Source of the DNA: Pontibacillus chungwhensis
GTDB taxonomy: Bacteria > Bacillota > Bacilli > Bacillales > BH030062
Assembly (NCBI RefSeq): GCF_030166655.1
Contig: NZ_CP126446.1
Location: forward strand, 1,116,001-1,180,000
Length of the DNA: 64,000 nucleotides
Reading direction: 5' to 3'
The position numbers and the translations under genes are program-made. Below the pieces are notes generated by a model. The model worked only from the letters and a program-made list of their open reading frames with translations. It was not told the origin of the DNA and did no database searches. Positions 42,381 through 51,393 of the stretch are shown here, piece after piece; within the stretch, counting starts at the first letter, position 1; the number at the start of each line of letters is the position of its first letter.

Positions 42381-42860
42381 AGTGTCTGAATGCGCTTAAA
42401 AGCATCGGAACGCTCGCATGAGATGTCCGGACGTCGTCCCGGAAAAGCATCAGGAGGTCGGCGCAAAGCGTCAGGACACGTCCGAAAAGCGTCGGAACGC
42501 CAGTGCGAAGTGTCGGGACGCCCCTGAAAAGCGTCAGAACGCCGGCGCAAAGCGTCCGGAAGCGCCCCAAAAGTGTCGGGACGCCCCTGAAAAGCGTCAG
42601 AACGCCGGCCCGAAGTGTCGGGGCGCGCCCGAAAAGCGTCGGAACGCCGGCGCAAAGCGTCCGGAAGCGCCCCAAAAGTGTCGGGACGCGCTCGAAAAGC
42701 GTCAGAACGCCGGCGCAAAGCGTCCGGAAGCGCCCCAAAAGTGTCGGGACACGCCCGAAAAGCGTCAGAACGCCCCCGAAAAGCGTCGGAACGCCCCCAC
42801 AAAGCGTCAGGAAGCGCCCCAAAAGTGTCCAGACGCCCCCGAAAAGCATCAGAACGCCCC
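42381..42860 (-). repeat. 21-bp-period array with GCGTC(A/G)GAACGC-type core
   Basis: About 23 units reading (plus strand) AAAGCGTCRGAACGCCCCCG or AAAGTGTCGGGACGC, nearly always 21 bp apart (for example 42467, 42488, 42509, 42530). Much more GC-rich than the neighbourhood. Because 21 is a multiple of three, long frames open in several registers on both strands; none has a plausible start or composition, so they are not called. The array touches the last codon of the nuclease gene at 42861. Confidence 0.9.
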
Positions 42861-44702
42861 TCACCAAGCCTTAAGGTCCAACCACCCATCAAGCACTCCT
42901 CCAAGCGCCTCCATCCCAACAGCACCGTCTTCAGTCGGATAGAGCTGAATGAACTTGCCTGCTTCTGTATCAAGGAGGACAGGTTCTGCTCGGTTTCCAG
43001 GGTAAACACAGAGGACTTCCCGAATGCGGTTGTAGAATGATTGGCGCACTGGGCAGTAGTATTTGATGCCGACATACTCATTCATCTGCTCGGCGGCTTT
43101 CGTGTTGCCATCAGGTGTGTAGATGTTTCGAAGGGGGCTGTACTTCACTTCAACGGCAATGGAAGAGTGATAGAGAGGAACCCCTTCGTGATAGTGATAA
43201 TAATCGATGCGAATATCTGGCTTCTTCCGTCTGAATTTCGAGAAGAAGTAAGTGCTATTTGCGATGGCATCACGGGAGCGATGTTCGACTTCCTGCTCAT
43301 ACACCACGTGAAGTTCTCCTTCAGAATTGGCGAGGACGACCGTTGTCCCTTCCTGAAGCTCTGAATGCATATAGCCCTTTTGTAATTGATTCATCAGGGT
43401 GTCGTGTTTGAAGGAATAGCCCCGCTCTTTGATGAGGTGGACCACGTGTAAAAGCGTGTAGTACTCATACATTTTACCTGTTGAATGGAACAGAGGCTCA
43501 CCCGCTCTAGAGGCTGGGACAGATGTACGCCCGCCAGACGCTTCAAGCTCATGCCACAGTTTATGGAACGAAATGTAACCACGGCTCTGCACGGAACGGG
43601 GTACACGTGGATGCACGTCATCCACGTCGTTCCAGAAGCCTTGTCGAATAACCGAACGGAGCTGCTGCTGATAGGGTTTAACCTTTCTTAGTGTTTGCTC
43701 CATATTTCTAATTTTAGTTTCGGTAGCTTCTTTGGTTTTAACTTTGCTTGTTTCTTTATTTTTAAGGAGCGTCTGATCGTTTGACGTAACCCTGGCTAGA
43801 GGACTGAGTCTGTCGCGCGTTAATTGCTCGATTTCTCCATTTAGCGTGTTCTGGTCGTCGATGAATCGCAGTCGTTCTTCTTCGAGAGTGCTGATTAGCT
43901 GATTCATGCGCTTTAGAACCGCTTTTGTCCGAAATTTAACGAGCTGGTTCTCAGGAGTATTTGCGTCCTGACGTTGCTTACGATTGTAGAACTTGGTTCC
44001 ACTCATCACAGCTCCTTTAGCGGAATGCTCCCACTTAAAGCTTTGCCTGTCCATTCTCCCAGGATGGGACTCGACTTGGTAATGACGCCGTACGTTCATG
44101 CTGTTCTCTTTCTCGATCCAGTCAAGGGCTGTCGTTAATTTACGGAAGGATCGATCGAGCCATTTCAGGAAACGGAGGTCACTTTCTCCGATTAACTGTT
44201 CAGGGCTTAAAGACTGACTCACTTCCTGGTAATAGTTCATGGTCAATCCTTCTAAGGCTTCCTCTAGAAACGTGGCAATCTGATTGAACTGTTGCTTCGA
44301 GAAATGGTGGGGGACGATGCGGACCGCGCCGTAATACGTTCGTCCTTCTAAGTCCACTTCGTAAATAAACGTCCCGCATGGCCAGGGGAATGTGTCCTCC
44401 TTGGCTGGATCAAATAAAGGCTGCACCTGCTTTGTTTTGCTTAACGAACGTTCAAACAGATCACCGTCCCCTTCAGGAGAAGGGAAGCGGATTTTGATAG
44501 AACGATCATCCTTCCAGTCGATGAGCAACGCGCTCCACTTCTGATATTCGTACACCTCGACAAGGGTCTCCATAAGGTGATCTCGCCTCTGATCGGGACT
44601 AAGGTGATGGATCTTCACTTCGTTTCTGCCCGTTTGAAAGTAAAGGCCTAATCCTGAGTCGTGCAGATTGATAATGTCTGTATGATTAGTTGGTAAAGCC
44701 AT
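42861..44702 (-). CDS. McrC-like DUF2357 nuclease (PD-(D/E)xK)
   Basis: 613 residues. An N-terminal DUF2357-like region (about 30-250), a central coiled coil (about 265-350) and a C-terminal nuclease domain: KPDIRIDYYHYHEG and, about 15 residues on, SIAVEVKYSPLRNIY give the D...ExK core of the PD-(D/E)xK fold. In McrBC-type systems this subunit cuts nucleic acid while the AAA+ partner moves on it. Overlaps the AAA+ gene by 17 bp. The C-terminal end is followed at once by the 21-bp array. Its exact target (modified DNA or RNA) is not evident. Confidence 0.82.
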   Translation of the reverse strand: MALPTNHTDIINLHDSGLGLYFQTGRNEVKIHHLSPDQRRDHLMETLVEVYEYQKWSALLIDWKDDRSIKIRFPSPEGDGDLFERSLSKTKQVQPLFDPAKEDTFPWPCGTFIYEVDLEGRTYYGAVRIVPHHFSKQQFNQIATFLEEALEGLTMNYYQEVSQSLSPEQLIGESDLRFLKWLDRSFRKLTTALDWIEKENSMNVRRHYQVESHPGRMDRQSFKWEHSAKGAVMSGTKFYNRKQRQDANTPENQLVKFRTKAVLKRMNQLISTLEEERLRFIDDQNTLNGEIEQLTRDRLSPLARVTSNDQTLLKNKETSKVKTKEATETKIRNMEQTLRKVKPYQQQLRSVIRQGFWNDVDDVHPRVPRSVQSRGYISFHKLWHELEASGGRTSVPASRAGEPLFHSTGKMYEYYTLLHVVHLIKERGYSFKHDTLMNQLQKGYMHSELQEGTTVVLANSEGELHVVYEQEVEHRSRDAIANSTYFFSKFRRKKPDIRIDYYHYHEGVPLYHSSIAVEVKYSPLRNIYTPDGNTKAAEQMNEYVGIKYYCPVRQSFYNRIREVLCVYPGNRAEPVLLDTEAGKFIQLYPTEDGAVGMEALGGVLDGWLDLKAW

Positions 44703-46668
44703 ACATCATCAGCTCTTTTGCTTTGTTGTGTAGCGTCTTTAAAGACAGTGTGAAGTCAGAGGCCATCTGAGCACGATCCGATTTAAAGAGTTTAGCTAGG
44801 GAGCCGTCGACATAGTCACTAGGCGTACTCATCTCACCAACCATTGGCCCTGCAAACGTATCGATTCCTTTGATTTTCGTTAAGATTCGCTGGTTAATTT
44901 GAAAATCAAACAGTTCCCGGCGTGACAAGAGTGGAGTACCAGTAGCATCACTTGGAACGTTACACAGGTAATCAGTGATCGCTAAGGCCACCCGGAAGGA
45001 GACGCCTTTTTGGGGATCGTTCTCATTCATAAGAGAATGGATCTCATCAAGGGTGTGAATCTCGTATTCATTTAACAAATGAAGGCCAACGTCACCTGCG
45101 GCAAAGCGCCACTCTCCTCGTAAATGGGAAGCGCTGACCTCGCGCGGTTCTGGTGAAACAGGGACCGACTGATGCACCTTTTCGTAAAATGCAATTGTCT
45201 CTTTAAAAGGAGGCTTCTTCGGTGTAATAATATTCGTTCGGTCAAGCAAACGATCAGAGAACGATTTCGTAGTTTCATCGAAATTCACGGTTCCAATAAA
45301 GATTAAATTGTCACCGAGCTTAATGCGAGACTGATAGCGGCCGCTTTCCTCTGTAATCGAATCGTTAAAGATCTGCAGGTGCTTGTCTCCGTTGATTTCA
45401 AGAAGGGAGAGGAACGGACTGAACCAGTGCTCCACCTGAGACAAGTTCATCTCATCAAAGATCACCATATGTAACTGATCCGGATAGTCAGCCGCGTGCT
45501 GAAGAAGACTGACGAGGCCCGTATCACTTTCATGAAACACGTTGGTCGTCGGATTCATAAATCCGAGAATATCATTTGGGTCCTGGTAGGATGGGGAGAT
45601 CGGTAAGAAAAGCATCGTTTCGCCTTCAGTTAACCCAAGGGTTTCCCCGTAAATTCGCGCAAGCTGAGACTTCCCGGTCCCTGACATGCCCCCTAATATC
45701 GTAAGCGGATTGGTCTTGACGCTCATATGAAACGCATACAGATCTTCCTCGCGGTAGAACATCTTGTATTCATATCCGGCCTTATGGAGCAAGCGATCGA
45801 GAAAGTCCATCTCAGAGGTAGCCTGAACCGGTTTTGATACAAGTGCCCGATCTTCCTTCTGAGGAGTGGGGGCCTCTTTTGTTGGAACTGACGGCTCCCT
45901 TAGAGGGCGTTTCTGTGTCTCGAACTGTTCCATAAGAAGGGCGTAATAGTGCTTCGACAAGAAGAACAAATGATGCTCATAAACTGCATCGACGTATTCG
46001 ATGAGCGTATCCGGGTCAACCGAAGCGGACCTGACAGGTATACCCTCTTTTTGGAAATACGTTGTTGAATTGCTCTTTGACTCAAGGGCCACTTCATACA
46101 ACGTATCTTCATAAAGGATCATAGAAGGGGCCTCGAAAAGATTCGGATATTTCTTAAGCGTAATCGGGCGCTTCTCCCCTGTAAATTTCGCTTCTAAATC
46201 CTGTCTCGTTTCCCCAAGTCTTAAATCAGGAGAGGGGAGGACCACGTATTCCTCTTGTGGCTGAATCGGCTCAAGCTTAATCAGCTCGGCATAAACATTG
46301 TCATTGGCATGCGTTAGTTTAAAAAGAACGAGCTTGTCCTTAAATAAGGCTTCCACTTTCGGCTTGAGGTCAGGATAGGGAATGCGGTCATATTGAATGA
46401 GATCATTTAATACACGTACGTTGTTCATAGAATTCGTGTTCCCTGTTAAGAGGTCATTCATCTTCCCGAAGTACCGGGTCAGCTTATTAGGTAAAGGGGA
46501 CAAGGGCTTTAAGTAAAAGGTTAACCGGTCCGTATGTTCGCTTAAAACAATGGGTGATTCCTGAAAGGTTTGCGTATGGATTTCAGTTGACGTCGCCAAT
46601 CGGCCAACGAAGATGCTGTCCTCAAGTTGTCGTTTTACGATGTGTGGGAGTTTAGTTGATAGCTTCAT
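44686..46668 (-). CDS. McrB-like AAA+ NTPase
   Basis: 660 residues (ATG 46668, nine bases from AAGGAG; another ATG at 46677 is too close to the site). An N-terminal region of about 320 residues without a known domain, presumably target recognition, then a MoxR/McrB-type AAA+ module: Walker A GGMSGTGKSQLARI, Walker B MVIFDEMNLSQVEHWFS, and the sensor region FIGTVNFDETTKSFSDRLLDR. The MNLSQVE-x-WFS signature is characteristic of McrB relatives. It should form a hexameric motor coupled to the downstream DUF2357 nuclease. Confidence 0.87.
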   Translation of the reverse strand: MKLSTKLPHIVKRQLEDSIFVGRLATSTEIHTQTFQESPIVLSEHTDRLTFYLKPLSPLPNKLTRYFGKMNDLLTGNTNSMNNVRVLNDLIQYDRIPYPDLKPKVEALFKDKLVLFKLTHANDNVYAELIKLEPIQPQEEYVVLPSPDLRLGETRQDLEAKFTGEKRPITLKKYPNLFEAPSMILYEDTLYEVALESKSNSTTYFQKEGIPVRSASVDPDTLIEYVDAVYEHHLFFLSKHYYALLMEQFETQKRPLREPSVPTKEAPTPQKEDRALVSKPVQATSEMDFLDRLLHKAGYEYKMFYREEDLYAFHMSVKTNPLTILGGMSGTGKSQLARIYGETLGLTEGETMLFLPISPSYQDPNDILGFMNPTTNVFHESDTGLVSLLQHAADYPDQLHMVIFDEMNLSQVEHWFSPFLSLLEINGDKHLQIFNDSITEESGRYQSRIKLGDNLIFIGTVNFDETTKSFSDRLLDRTNIITPKKPPFKETIAFYEKVHQSVPVSPEPREVSASHLRGEWRFAAGDVGLHLLNEYEIHTLDEIHSLMNENDPQKGVSFRVALAITDYLCNVPSDATGTPLLSRRELFDFQINQRILTKIKGIDTFAGPMVGEMSTPSDYVDGSLAKLFKSDRAQMASDFTLSLKTLHNKAKELMMYGFTN

Positions 46669-47950
46669 AGGTGGCATCTCCTTCTAGGTAGAATATAATT
46701 TTACGGAACATCTTCTCCGGTGAACCGCTGACGAACTTGTAGCTGTACTGCTTCTGTTGTAGATAATTTCGAACTTCAAGCTGGGCCTTTGATGAAAGGG
46801 TGTTGGTATCAATGAAGATCAGCTTGTTCATAGGGATGAACTTGAATTGTTCAGAGAATGATCGGTCTGTATTATAAGAAAGTAGCTTCTCATCAGGGAG
46901 AAGAGAGGAGAAGCGCTTATTCTCTTCATTCGTAATAAAGAGAAAATCATCTAGTTCCTCAAACACATCGATCTTCGCCTCTTTCTGTTCCTTCATGGCT
47001 TCGGCGTACTTCTGACGTTCTTTTTCTAACTCGTTCTCAAGCGCTTCCCCTTGCTTTTGCAGCTCAAGTCTTTCTTCGCGCTCTTCCTCTTCTCTCACTT
47101 GTCGCTCCTGCTCTTTCTCTTTCAGCTGGCGCAAGAGGTCTTCTCGGCGCTTGTAGTAGCGGCTCGCTTTCCGTTCAGATGCAGCTTTCTCATCCATCGC
47201 TTTGTCGCGGTCATCTTTCGCCTGGCTAACGGAAACTTCCGCGAGCGTAACAAGCTCTTGAAGCGCCAATTTATAAAGGGGCAAGAGTTCCTCAGCCGAA
47301 TATTCCTCTGGATTTAGATCGTATTCACTGACAACTTGTAGGGCTTGTGTCCCTTTGTCCTCTTCGTACTCTTTCTCGAAAAGGAGAGCTAAATCAATTT
47401 CTTCGGGGAGATCTTCCGTTTCAGCATGTTCCTCGAGGAAATCCTCTACTAAGTCAGGGAGCGTTGTTTCATACTTTTGAGCGAGGCCCTTTAAGATATC
47501 TTCTAATGAGAATTCTTGAAGTCCATTGTACACATCCTCTTCGTTGTTCAAATTTTCAATCATTTTATCGCGCGTGTCTTCATACCGTTCAGGGAAAAGC
47601 ACGGCTATAATCATCATCTTCTGTGCATCGGTCATTGTTTCTTGTAGAGACGCTTGCAAGATCAGTTCAGAGAACTCGTAGTCTTCCATATCCTCAACAT
47701 AAGGTCTTGTAAACCCTCTGAAAAAGGTGCCGAGGTCTGTTAAGGTGTCCATAAATTTCGTAATCGCTTGTTTTAACAAAGGAGGCGGAGCAGCCACCAT
47801 TCTTTTCTTTGAGAATCCTTGTACTTTTAGATCAAACACTTGTGCAATGCGTGCCATTTCTTTCTTGGATACGTGGTGTAAAAAGTCCTGTTTTACCGTC
47901 TTTTGAATCTTGAGCCACTCCTGGCTGATTTCCTTTGTATCTGTTGTCAT
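46652..47950 (-). CDS. Coiled-coil protein of the McrBC-like operon
   Basis: 432 residues, ATG after AAGGAGGGGCAAGG. Helical N-terminal part, then a long charged coiled coil (about 245-330, runs of E, K, R, Q), then a compact C-terminal domain (KLIFIDTNTLSSKAQLEVRN). No catalytic motif recognised. It is first in the operon and overlaps the AAA+ gene by 17 bp. Coiled-coil partners occur in some Type IV McrBC relatives (CoCoNuT group, where they are usually fused); here it is free. A sensor or scaffold role is inference. Confidence 0.7.
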   Translation of the reverse strand: MTTDTKEISQEWLKIQKTVKQDFLHHVSKKEMARIAQVFDLKVQGFSKKRMVAAPPPLLKQAITKFMDTLTDLGTFFRGFTRPYVEDMEDYEFSELILQASLQETMTDAQKMMIIAVLFPERYEDTRDKMIENLNNEEDVYNGLQEFSLEDILKGLAQKYETTLPDLVEDFLEEHAETEDLPEEIDLALLFEKEYEEDKGTQALQVVSEYDLNPEEYSAEELLPLYKLALQELVTLAEVSVSQAKDDRDKAMDEKAASERKASRYYKRREDLLRQLKEKEQERQVREEEEREERLELQKQGEALENELEKERQKYAEAMKEQKEAKIDVFEELDDFLFITNEENKRFSSLLPDEKLLSYNTDRSFSEQFKFIPMNKLIFIDTNTLSSKAQLEVRNYLQQKQYSYKFVSGSPEKMFRKIIFYLEGDATYEAIN

Positions 47951-48061
47951 CCTTGCCCCTCCTTAAGATGTAGGTATATGTAAAATAATAGATAAAAAGT
48001 CGCGTGATTACTAGTCTTGACATGAAATGGTTTGTAAGGGAGGTTTTGAAGGGATAAGGGT

Positions 48062-48098
48062 AAAAAAAGTGACCGACCCTGTTGGCCAGTCACTTCAA
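48062..48098 (-). terminator. Intrinsic terminator after the nitroreductase
   Basis: On the minus strand AGTGACTGGCC/GGTCGGTCACT (one mismatch) is followed by seven T residues. Confidence 0.85.
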
Positions 48099-48106
48099 AC
48101 GTGCTT

Positions 48107-48781
48107 CTATTTAACGAACTTTATAACGTCTTCGAAAGGACGACGCGTTTTCGGGCTTTGTTCTTCTGCGCGGTAGCCGAATGCACACATAACGGAAATG
48201 CCAAAGCTCCCATCTTCAAGAAGGCCTTCTTCTTTTAAGAGGTCATTCATTGCTTCCATTGGAAAGCCTTCAATCGGACAGGAATCGATTCCGATCTCTG
48301 CAGCGGCTGTCATCATATTAGATAGTGGAATATAGGTCTGCTTACTAGCCCAGTCGTAAAGAGGGCGCTCGCCGTGGAGCAGGTCAAAGTCTTCTTTCTG
48401 GAATTGTTCAACCCGGCCTAGTAATTTATTTGCAATCTCCTCTGGCATCTGTTTCTTATTGAGCAGATGATCTTTTAGATACTCGGAATCATACTGGGTA
48501 TCCTGTCTTGTTCTCGCTAGGAAAATCACAAAATGACTCGCATCCGGAAGTTTACCGTAGGCTCCCCATGCGGTATTCTTAATTTTTTCTTGGAGCTTTT
48601 CATTTTCAATCACAAGAAAACGCCAAGGTTCTGTACCAAAGGAACTTGGCGAAAGACGACCAATTTCAAGAATGAAGTTGAAGTCTTCTTCTGGGATTGT
48701 TTGATTCGGGTCAAACGTTTTCGTAGCGTGTCTAAACTTCGCAGCTTCTAGGATTTCTAATTTCTTTGCTTCTTTATCCAT
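48107..48781 (-). CDS. NAD(P)H-dependent nitroreductase family protein
   Basis: 224 residues (ATG 48781, seven bases after AAGGAGGA). The FMN-binding pattern is visible: FRHATKTFDPNQ near the N-terminus, LSPSSFGTEPWRFLVIE, and IDSCPIEGF. Family members reduce nitroaromatics, quinones or flavins with NAD(P)H in the cytoplasm. Similar to B. subtilis YfkO/NfrA-type proteins, without a specific match claimed. Single-gene unit. Confidence 0.87.
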   Translation of the reverse strand: MDKEAKKLEILEAAKFRHATKTFDPNQTIPEEDFNFILEIGRLSPSSFGTEPWRFLVIENEKLQEKIKNTAWGAYGKLPDASHFVIFLARTRQDTQYDSEYLKDHLLNKKQMPEEIANKLLGRVEQFQKEDFDLLHGERPLYDWASKQTYIPLSNMMTAAAEIGIDSCPIEGFPMEAMNDLLKEEGLLEDGSFGISVMCAFGYRAEEQSPKTRRPFEDVIKFVK

Positions 48782-48933
48782 CGTCATTCCTCCTTGAATA
48801 GGTTCACACGTACTATATCATGTCCGTTTCTGTGGGAGATAATTTAATGCTTGCTGGTAAAAGGTGTGGGGCTCATAATAGCAGGGTAAGTGATATAGAA
48901 AGTTTGGTAAGGGTTGTGAGGAGGAGTTTGTTT

Positions 48934-49287
48934 ATGGATTGGTATCTGAAAGTCTTAAAAAATTACGCAACGTTTGAAGGAAGAGCAAGGCGAATGGAAT
49001 ATTGGATGTTCTTCCTGATTAATACCATTATCCTTATAGCGCTAGCAGTTGTTCAGGAGGTCCTCGATCTACGACCTATCTTAACAACGTTCTACAACTT
49101 AGCTGTTCTCATTCCGTCGCTAGCTGTAGCAGTCCGGCGTTTACATGATACAGGAAGAAGCGGACTATGGGTCTTAATCAGCTTCATCCCAGTGATCGGC
49201 GGAATTATCTTCATTGTCTTCATGTGCCTCGATAGCGAACCATATGAAAATGATTATGGACCAAATCCAGAACACAAAAGCGCATAA
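48934..49287 (+). CDS. DUF805 membrane protein
   Basis: 117 residues. ATG 48934 after GAGGAGGAG; the frame is open further upstream but without a site. Typical DUF805 features: NYATFEGRARRMEYWMFFL at the start, VRRLHDTGRSGLW in the middle, and a C-terminal FMCLDSEPYENDYGPNP. Three to four membrane helices. Function unknown; often encoded near stress or phage genes. Confidence 0.88.
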   Translation: MDWYLKVLKNYATFEGRARRMEYWMFFLINTIILIALAVVQEVLDLRPILTTFYNLAVLIPSLAVAVRRLHDTGRSGLWVLISFIPVIGGIIFIVFMCLDSEPYENDYGPNPEHKSA

Positions 49288-49294
49288 TGCAGTA

Positions 49295-49334
49295 AAAAAG
49301 CTTCAGAAGGGACGATACCCTCTGAAGCTTTTTT
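49295..49334 (+). terminator. Intrinsic terminator
   Basis: AAAAAAGCTTCAGAGGG-type stem: AAGCTTCAGAAGGG/CCCTCTGAAGCTT with A- and T-tracts on both sides, so it can serve both strands. Confidence 0.9.
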
Positions 49335-49335
49335 C

Positions 49336-49470
49336 TTATTGATAACAATCTGTGTAATACCAAGATTCACAGGCATCATAGGCATTCGCGTCCGTTGTGA
49401 CGAATGAATTTCCTGCTACTAAGCCAACTGTTAACGCACCGATAATTCCGATCTTCTTCAATGTTTTCAT
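49336..49470 (-). CDS. Small secreted peptide precursor, ACESWYY family, member 1
   Basis: 44 residues with a strong ribosome binding site (ATAGGAGGGATGATTGT) before ATG. Signal-peptide-like N-terminus (MKTLKKIGIIGALTVGLVAG, cleavage probably near DANA-Y), leaving a peptide of about 14-16 residues: YDACESWYYTDCYQ. Two Cys seven residues... eight positions apart could form a disulfide. The gene at 57338-57475 ends in the same A-C-E-S-W-Y-Y-x-x-D-C pattern. Role unknown (signal, bacteriocin-like or surface peptide). Confidence 0.65.
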   Translation of the reverse strand: MKTLKKIGIIGALTVGLVAGNSFVTTDANAYDACESWYYTDCYQ

Positions 49471-49687
49471 ACAATCATCCCTCCTATTGGTTTGTCTATC
49501 TTCTATTATAATGGGAATTTTCTGGATAATCTATTGGGAAAACAAATAGAAAAATAGGCGATAAAACGCCTCTATGAGACAATATTTTCGAAAAAAAGAT
49601 TAAATTATAAAGAATTGGGAGCAGTTGAAACGTAAAAGCTCATAAAACGACAAAGAAGGTAGATGGGAAAAAAGGAGGCGGAAGTAG

Positions 49688-50335
49688 ATGAAGAGAGTAA
49701 TGGTAGTATCCTTATTTGTAGTGGCCATATTAGTCGCTTGGCCAGGAAAAATTGTGGCAGCCCAACAAGGATTTACGGAAGAGGATCGAGTGCGTGCGGA
49801 TAAGCAAGAGGAAATTAGGAAGATCTTCAATCGCACAGGAACCCCTATCAAGGCAAACGGCTATTTTACAATGGACAGGGAAGGGAAGGAGATCACGATC
49901 CTCGTTAAAGACAAATCAGAGGCGGGGTATCCTAAAGCCATCAGGCAGATTCAAAACAACTATTCAGATGTAACTGTGATAAATGTGGATCTTTCCTACA
50001 ATGAAATGGTGGACTTGCAAAATCAAATAGCTGACGACTTACGTGATTTAGGCATTGAAAAGTATGAGTTAACCATGAATCTTAAAAAAAGCAGGCAACG
50101 CTTGAAAGTTATAGACATCTCGGATGAGACAAAACAGGAATTGAAAGAACAGTACGGAGAACGATTAAGGATTGAAAAGGGATATAAGGATCAAACACAG
50201 CTAGAGGTTGGAGGCGGTGAAGACGAAGAGAAGCAACCTCAGGCTTTCCATTATTCAATGAGTGATCTTCTCTGGAACGGAGTCAAAATAGTTTTGCCCC
50301 TAATGTGGAGTGTGTTTATGTACGTGGGAGAATAA
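49688..50335 (+). CDS. Hypothetical secreted protein, 215 aa
   Basis: ATG after AAAGGAGGCGGAAGTAG. Signal peptide (MKRVMVVSLFVVAILVAWPG, cleavage near VAAQQ), a mixed alpha/beta region of about 150 residues, and a hydrophobic C-terminal segment (about 190-212) that may anchor it. No catalytic motif or family recognised. Confidence 0.6.
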   Translation: MKRVMVVSLFVVAILVAWPGKIVAAQQGFTEEDRVRADKQEEIRKIFNRTGTPIKANGYFTMDREGKEITILVKDKSEAGYPKAIRQIQNNYSDVTVINVDLSYNEMVDLQNQIADDLRDLGIEKYELTMNLKKSRQRLKVIDISDETKQELKEQYGERLRIEKGYKDQTQLEVGGGEDEEKQPQAFHYSMSDLLWNGVKIVLPLMWSVFMYVGE

Positions 50336-50346
50336 GGAGGTAAATA

Positions 50347-50372
50347 AGGACGGGACCTAGCCGTCCTTTTTC
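50347..50372 (+). terminator. Short terminator between convergent genes
   Basis: AGGACGG-GACCTAG-CCGTCCT followed by five T residues. Confidence 0.7.
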
Positions 50373-50378
50373 ATCAAT

Positions 50379-50885
50379 TTATTCTACAGGGTCAGCTTCT
50401 GCCATTCTGTGAGGATGGTTGGATCCAATGGTCTTACATGGTAAGCATTCCGCGGTTCCCTTTTCTAAATAAAGGGCGTGACAGCTCGGACAATGCTTCG
50501 CTTGCTGTCGTTTAAGCGCCTCGCCGACCCATGGAATCATTTCTGTGTCATTCATATTGTATTTATCCATTCCACGCACCGGTAGGATCTGTTCCGTATG
50601 GTAGTTAAACTCATACCATTTGCCGTGTCCGGTCATGAAATAATAAACAAGATCAGCGTTCTTCCCGCGATAACGAGGCAGTGCCTTTGTCACGGTCTTC
50701 GGGAAAGAGGAGATTAGTTCATCAACAAACGACCGACTCATTTCCCGTTCCATTGGAATAACATCCACGTCTCCGAAGTCAACCATATGAACGATTCCTT
50801 CTTGGATTTTCGTTACTACACTAAATCCAGTTCCTCTGATTTCAAAGCCTTCATGATAAGAAGTCAGTTCCTCATCGAACCACAT
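50379..50885 (-). CDS. Hypothetical protein with C-terminal zinc ribbon
   Basis: 168 residues, ATG after AAGCGAGGTGTTACA. An N-terminal alpha/beta domain of about 125 residues, then a four-Cys zinc ribbon (HCPSCHALYLEKG...ECLPCKT). No other motif. The role is unknown. The ribbon suggests a nucleic-acid or protein-binding function. Confidence 0.6.
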   Translation of the reverse strand: MWFDEELTSYHEGFEIRGTGFSVVTKIQEGIVHMVDFGDVDVIPMEREMSRSFVDELISSFPKTVTKALPRYRGKNADLVYYFMTGHGKWYEFNYHTEQILPVRGMDKYNMNDTEMIPWVGEALKRQQAKHCPSCHALYLEKGTAECLPCKTIGSNHPHRMAEADPVE

Positions 50886-50936
50886 TGTAACACCTCGCTT
50901 TATAGGTTTTTGCTCTGTTAGAGTGTGGTGAAGTTA

Positions 50937-51110
50937 GGCCGTTTACGTTTATAAGTGGTTGGGGTGGCTGGGGGACGACTCGCTTTCCACGGGCGAGCTG
51001 TCGAGCCTCCTCACTCACTTTGTTCGCTCCGGGGTCTCGTCGACCTCTTTCTCCCGTAGGAGTCTCCCCGTCCCCCAGCCACCCCTGGCTAAAATTTATA
51101 TGAACGGCCC
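50937..51110 (+). repeat. A-type palindromic intergenic element, copy 3
   Basis: Ends GGCCGTTT / AACGGCCC, inner arms GGCTGGGGGACGACTCGC / GTCTCCCCGTCCCCCAGCC. Matches copies 1 and 2 except in the centre (CACTCACTTTGTTCGCTCC). Next to it, 51111-51240 holds a further GC-rich stretch with nested dyads (CCTAG...CTAGG, GTCGACGTCGAACG) that may be a decayed relative. Confidence 0.8.
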
Positions 51111-51393
51111 AGCTGTGTAACGAGGAGCCTAGTACATGGAGAAGTTCGACTAAAATCGTCGACGTCGAACGATCTCACGTCGTGTGAGGGCCTAGGAAAG
51201 CGAGCCGTGTCAGACCTCCCGAACTCTCAATAAACGCAAACGGCCCCCACCGACACTAGTTGGTAACAGAGCTCATATTTTTTCTAATTGGTTCATTGTA
51301 GCATACATATGGGGACGCGAGCATTCAAAAGATAGGGGTGAGTGCTTTTGTTGACGCGTGGGAGGGCCATGGTCTATAGTAGGCTTTGCCTCA

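Noticed and set aside
42203-43081. Long open frames across the 21-bp array on both strands (up to 292 codons)
   Set aside because: They exist because 21 bp is a multiple of three; no ribosome binding sites, extreme composition, and overlap with the nuclease gene 3' end.
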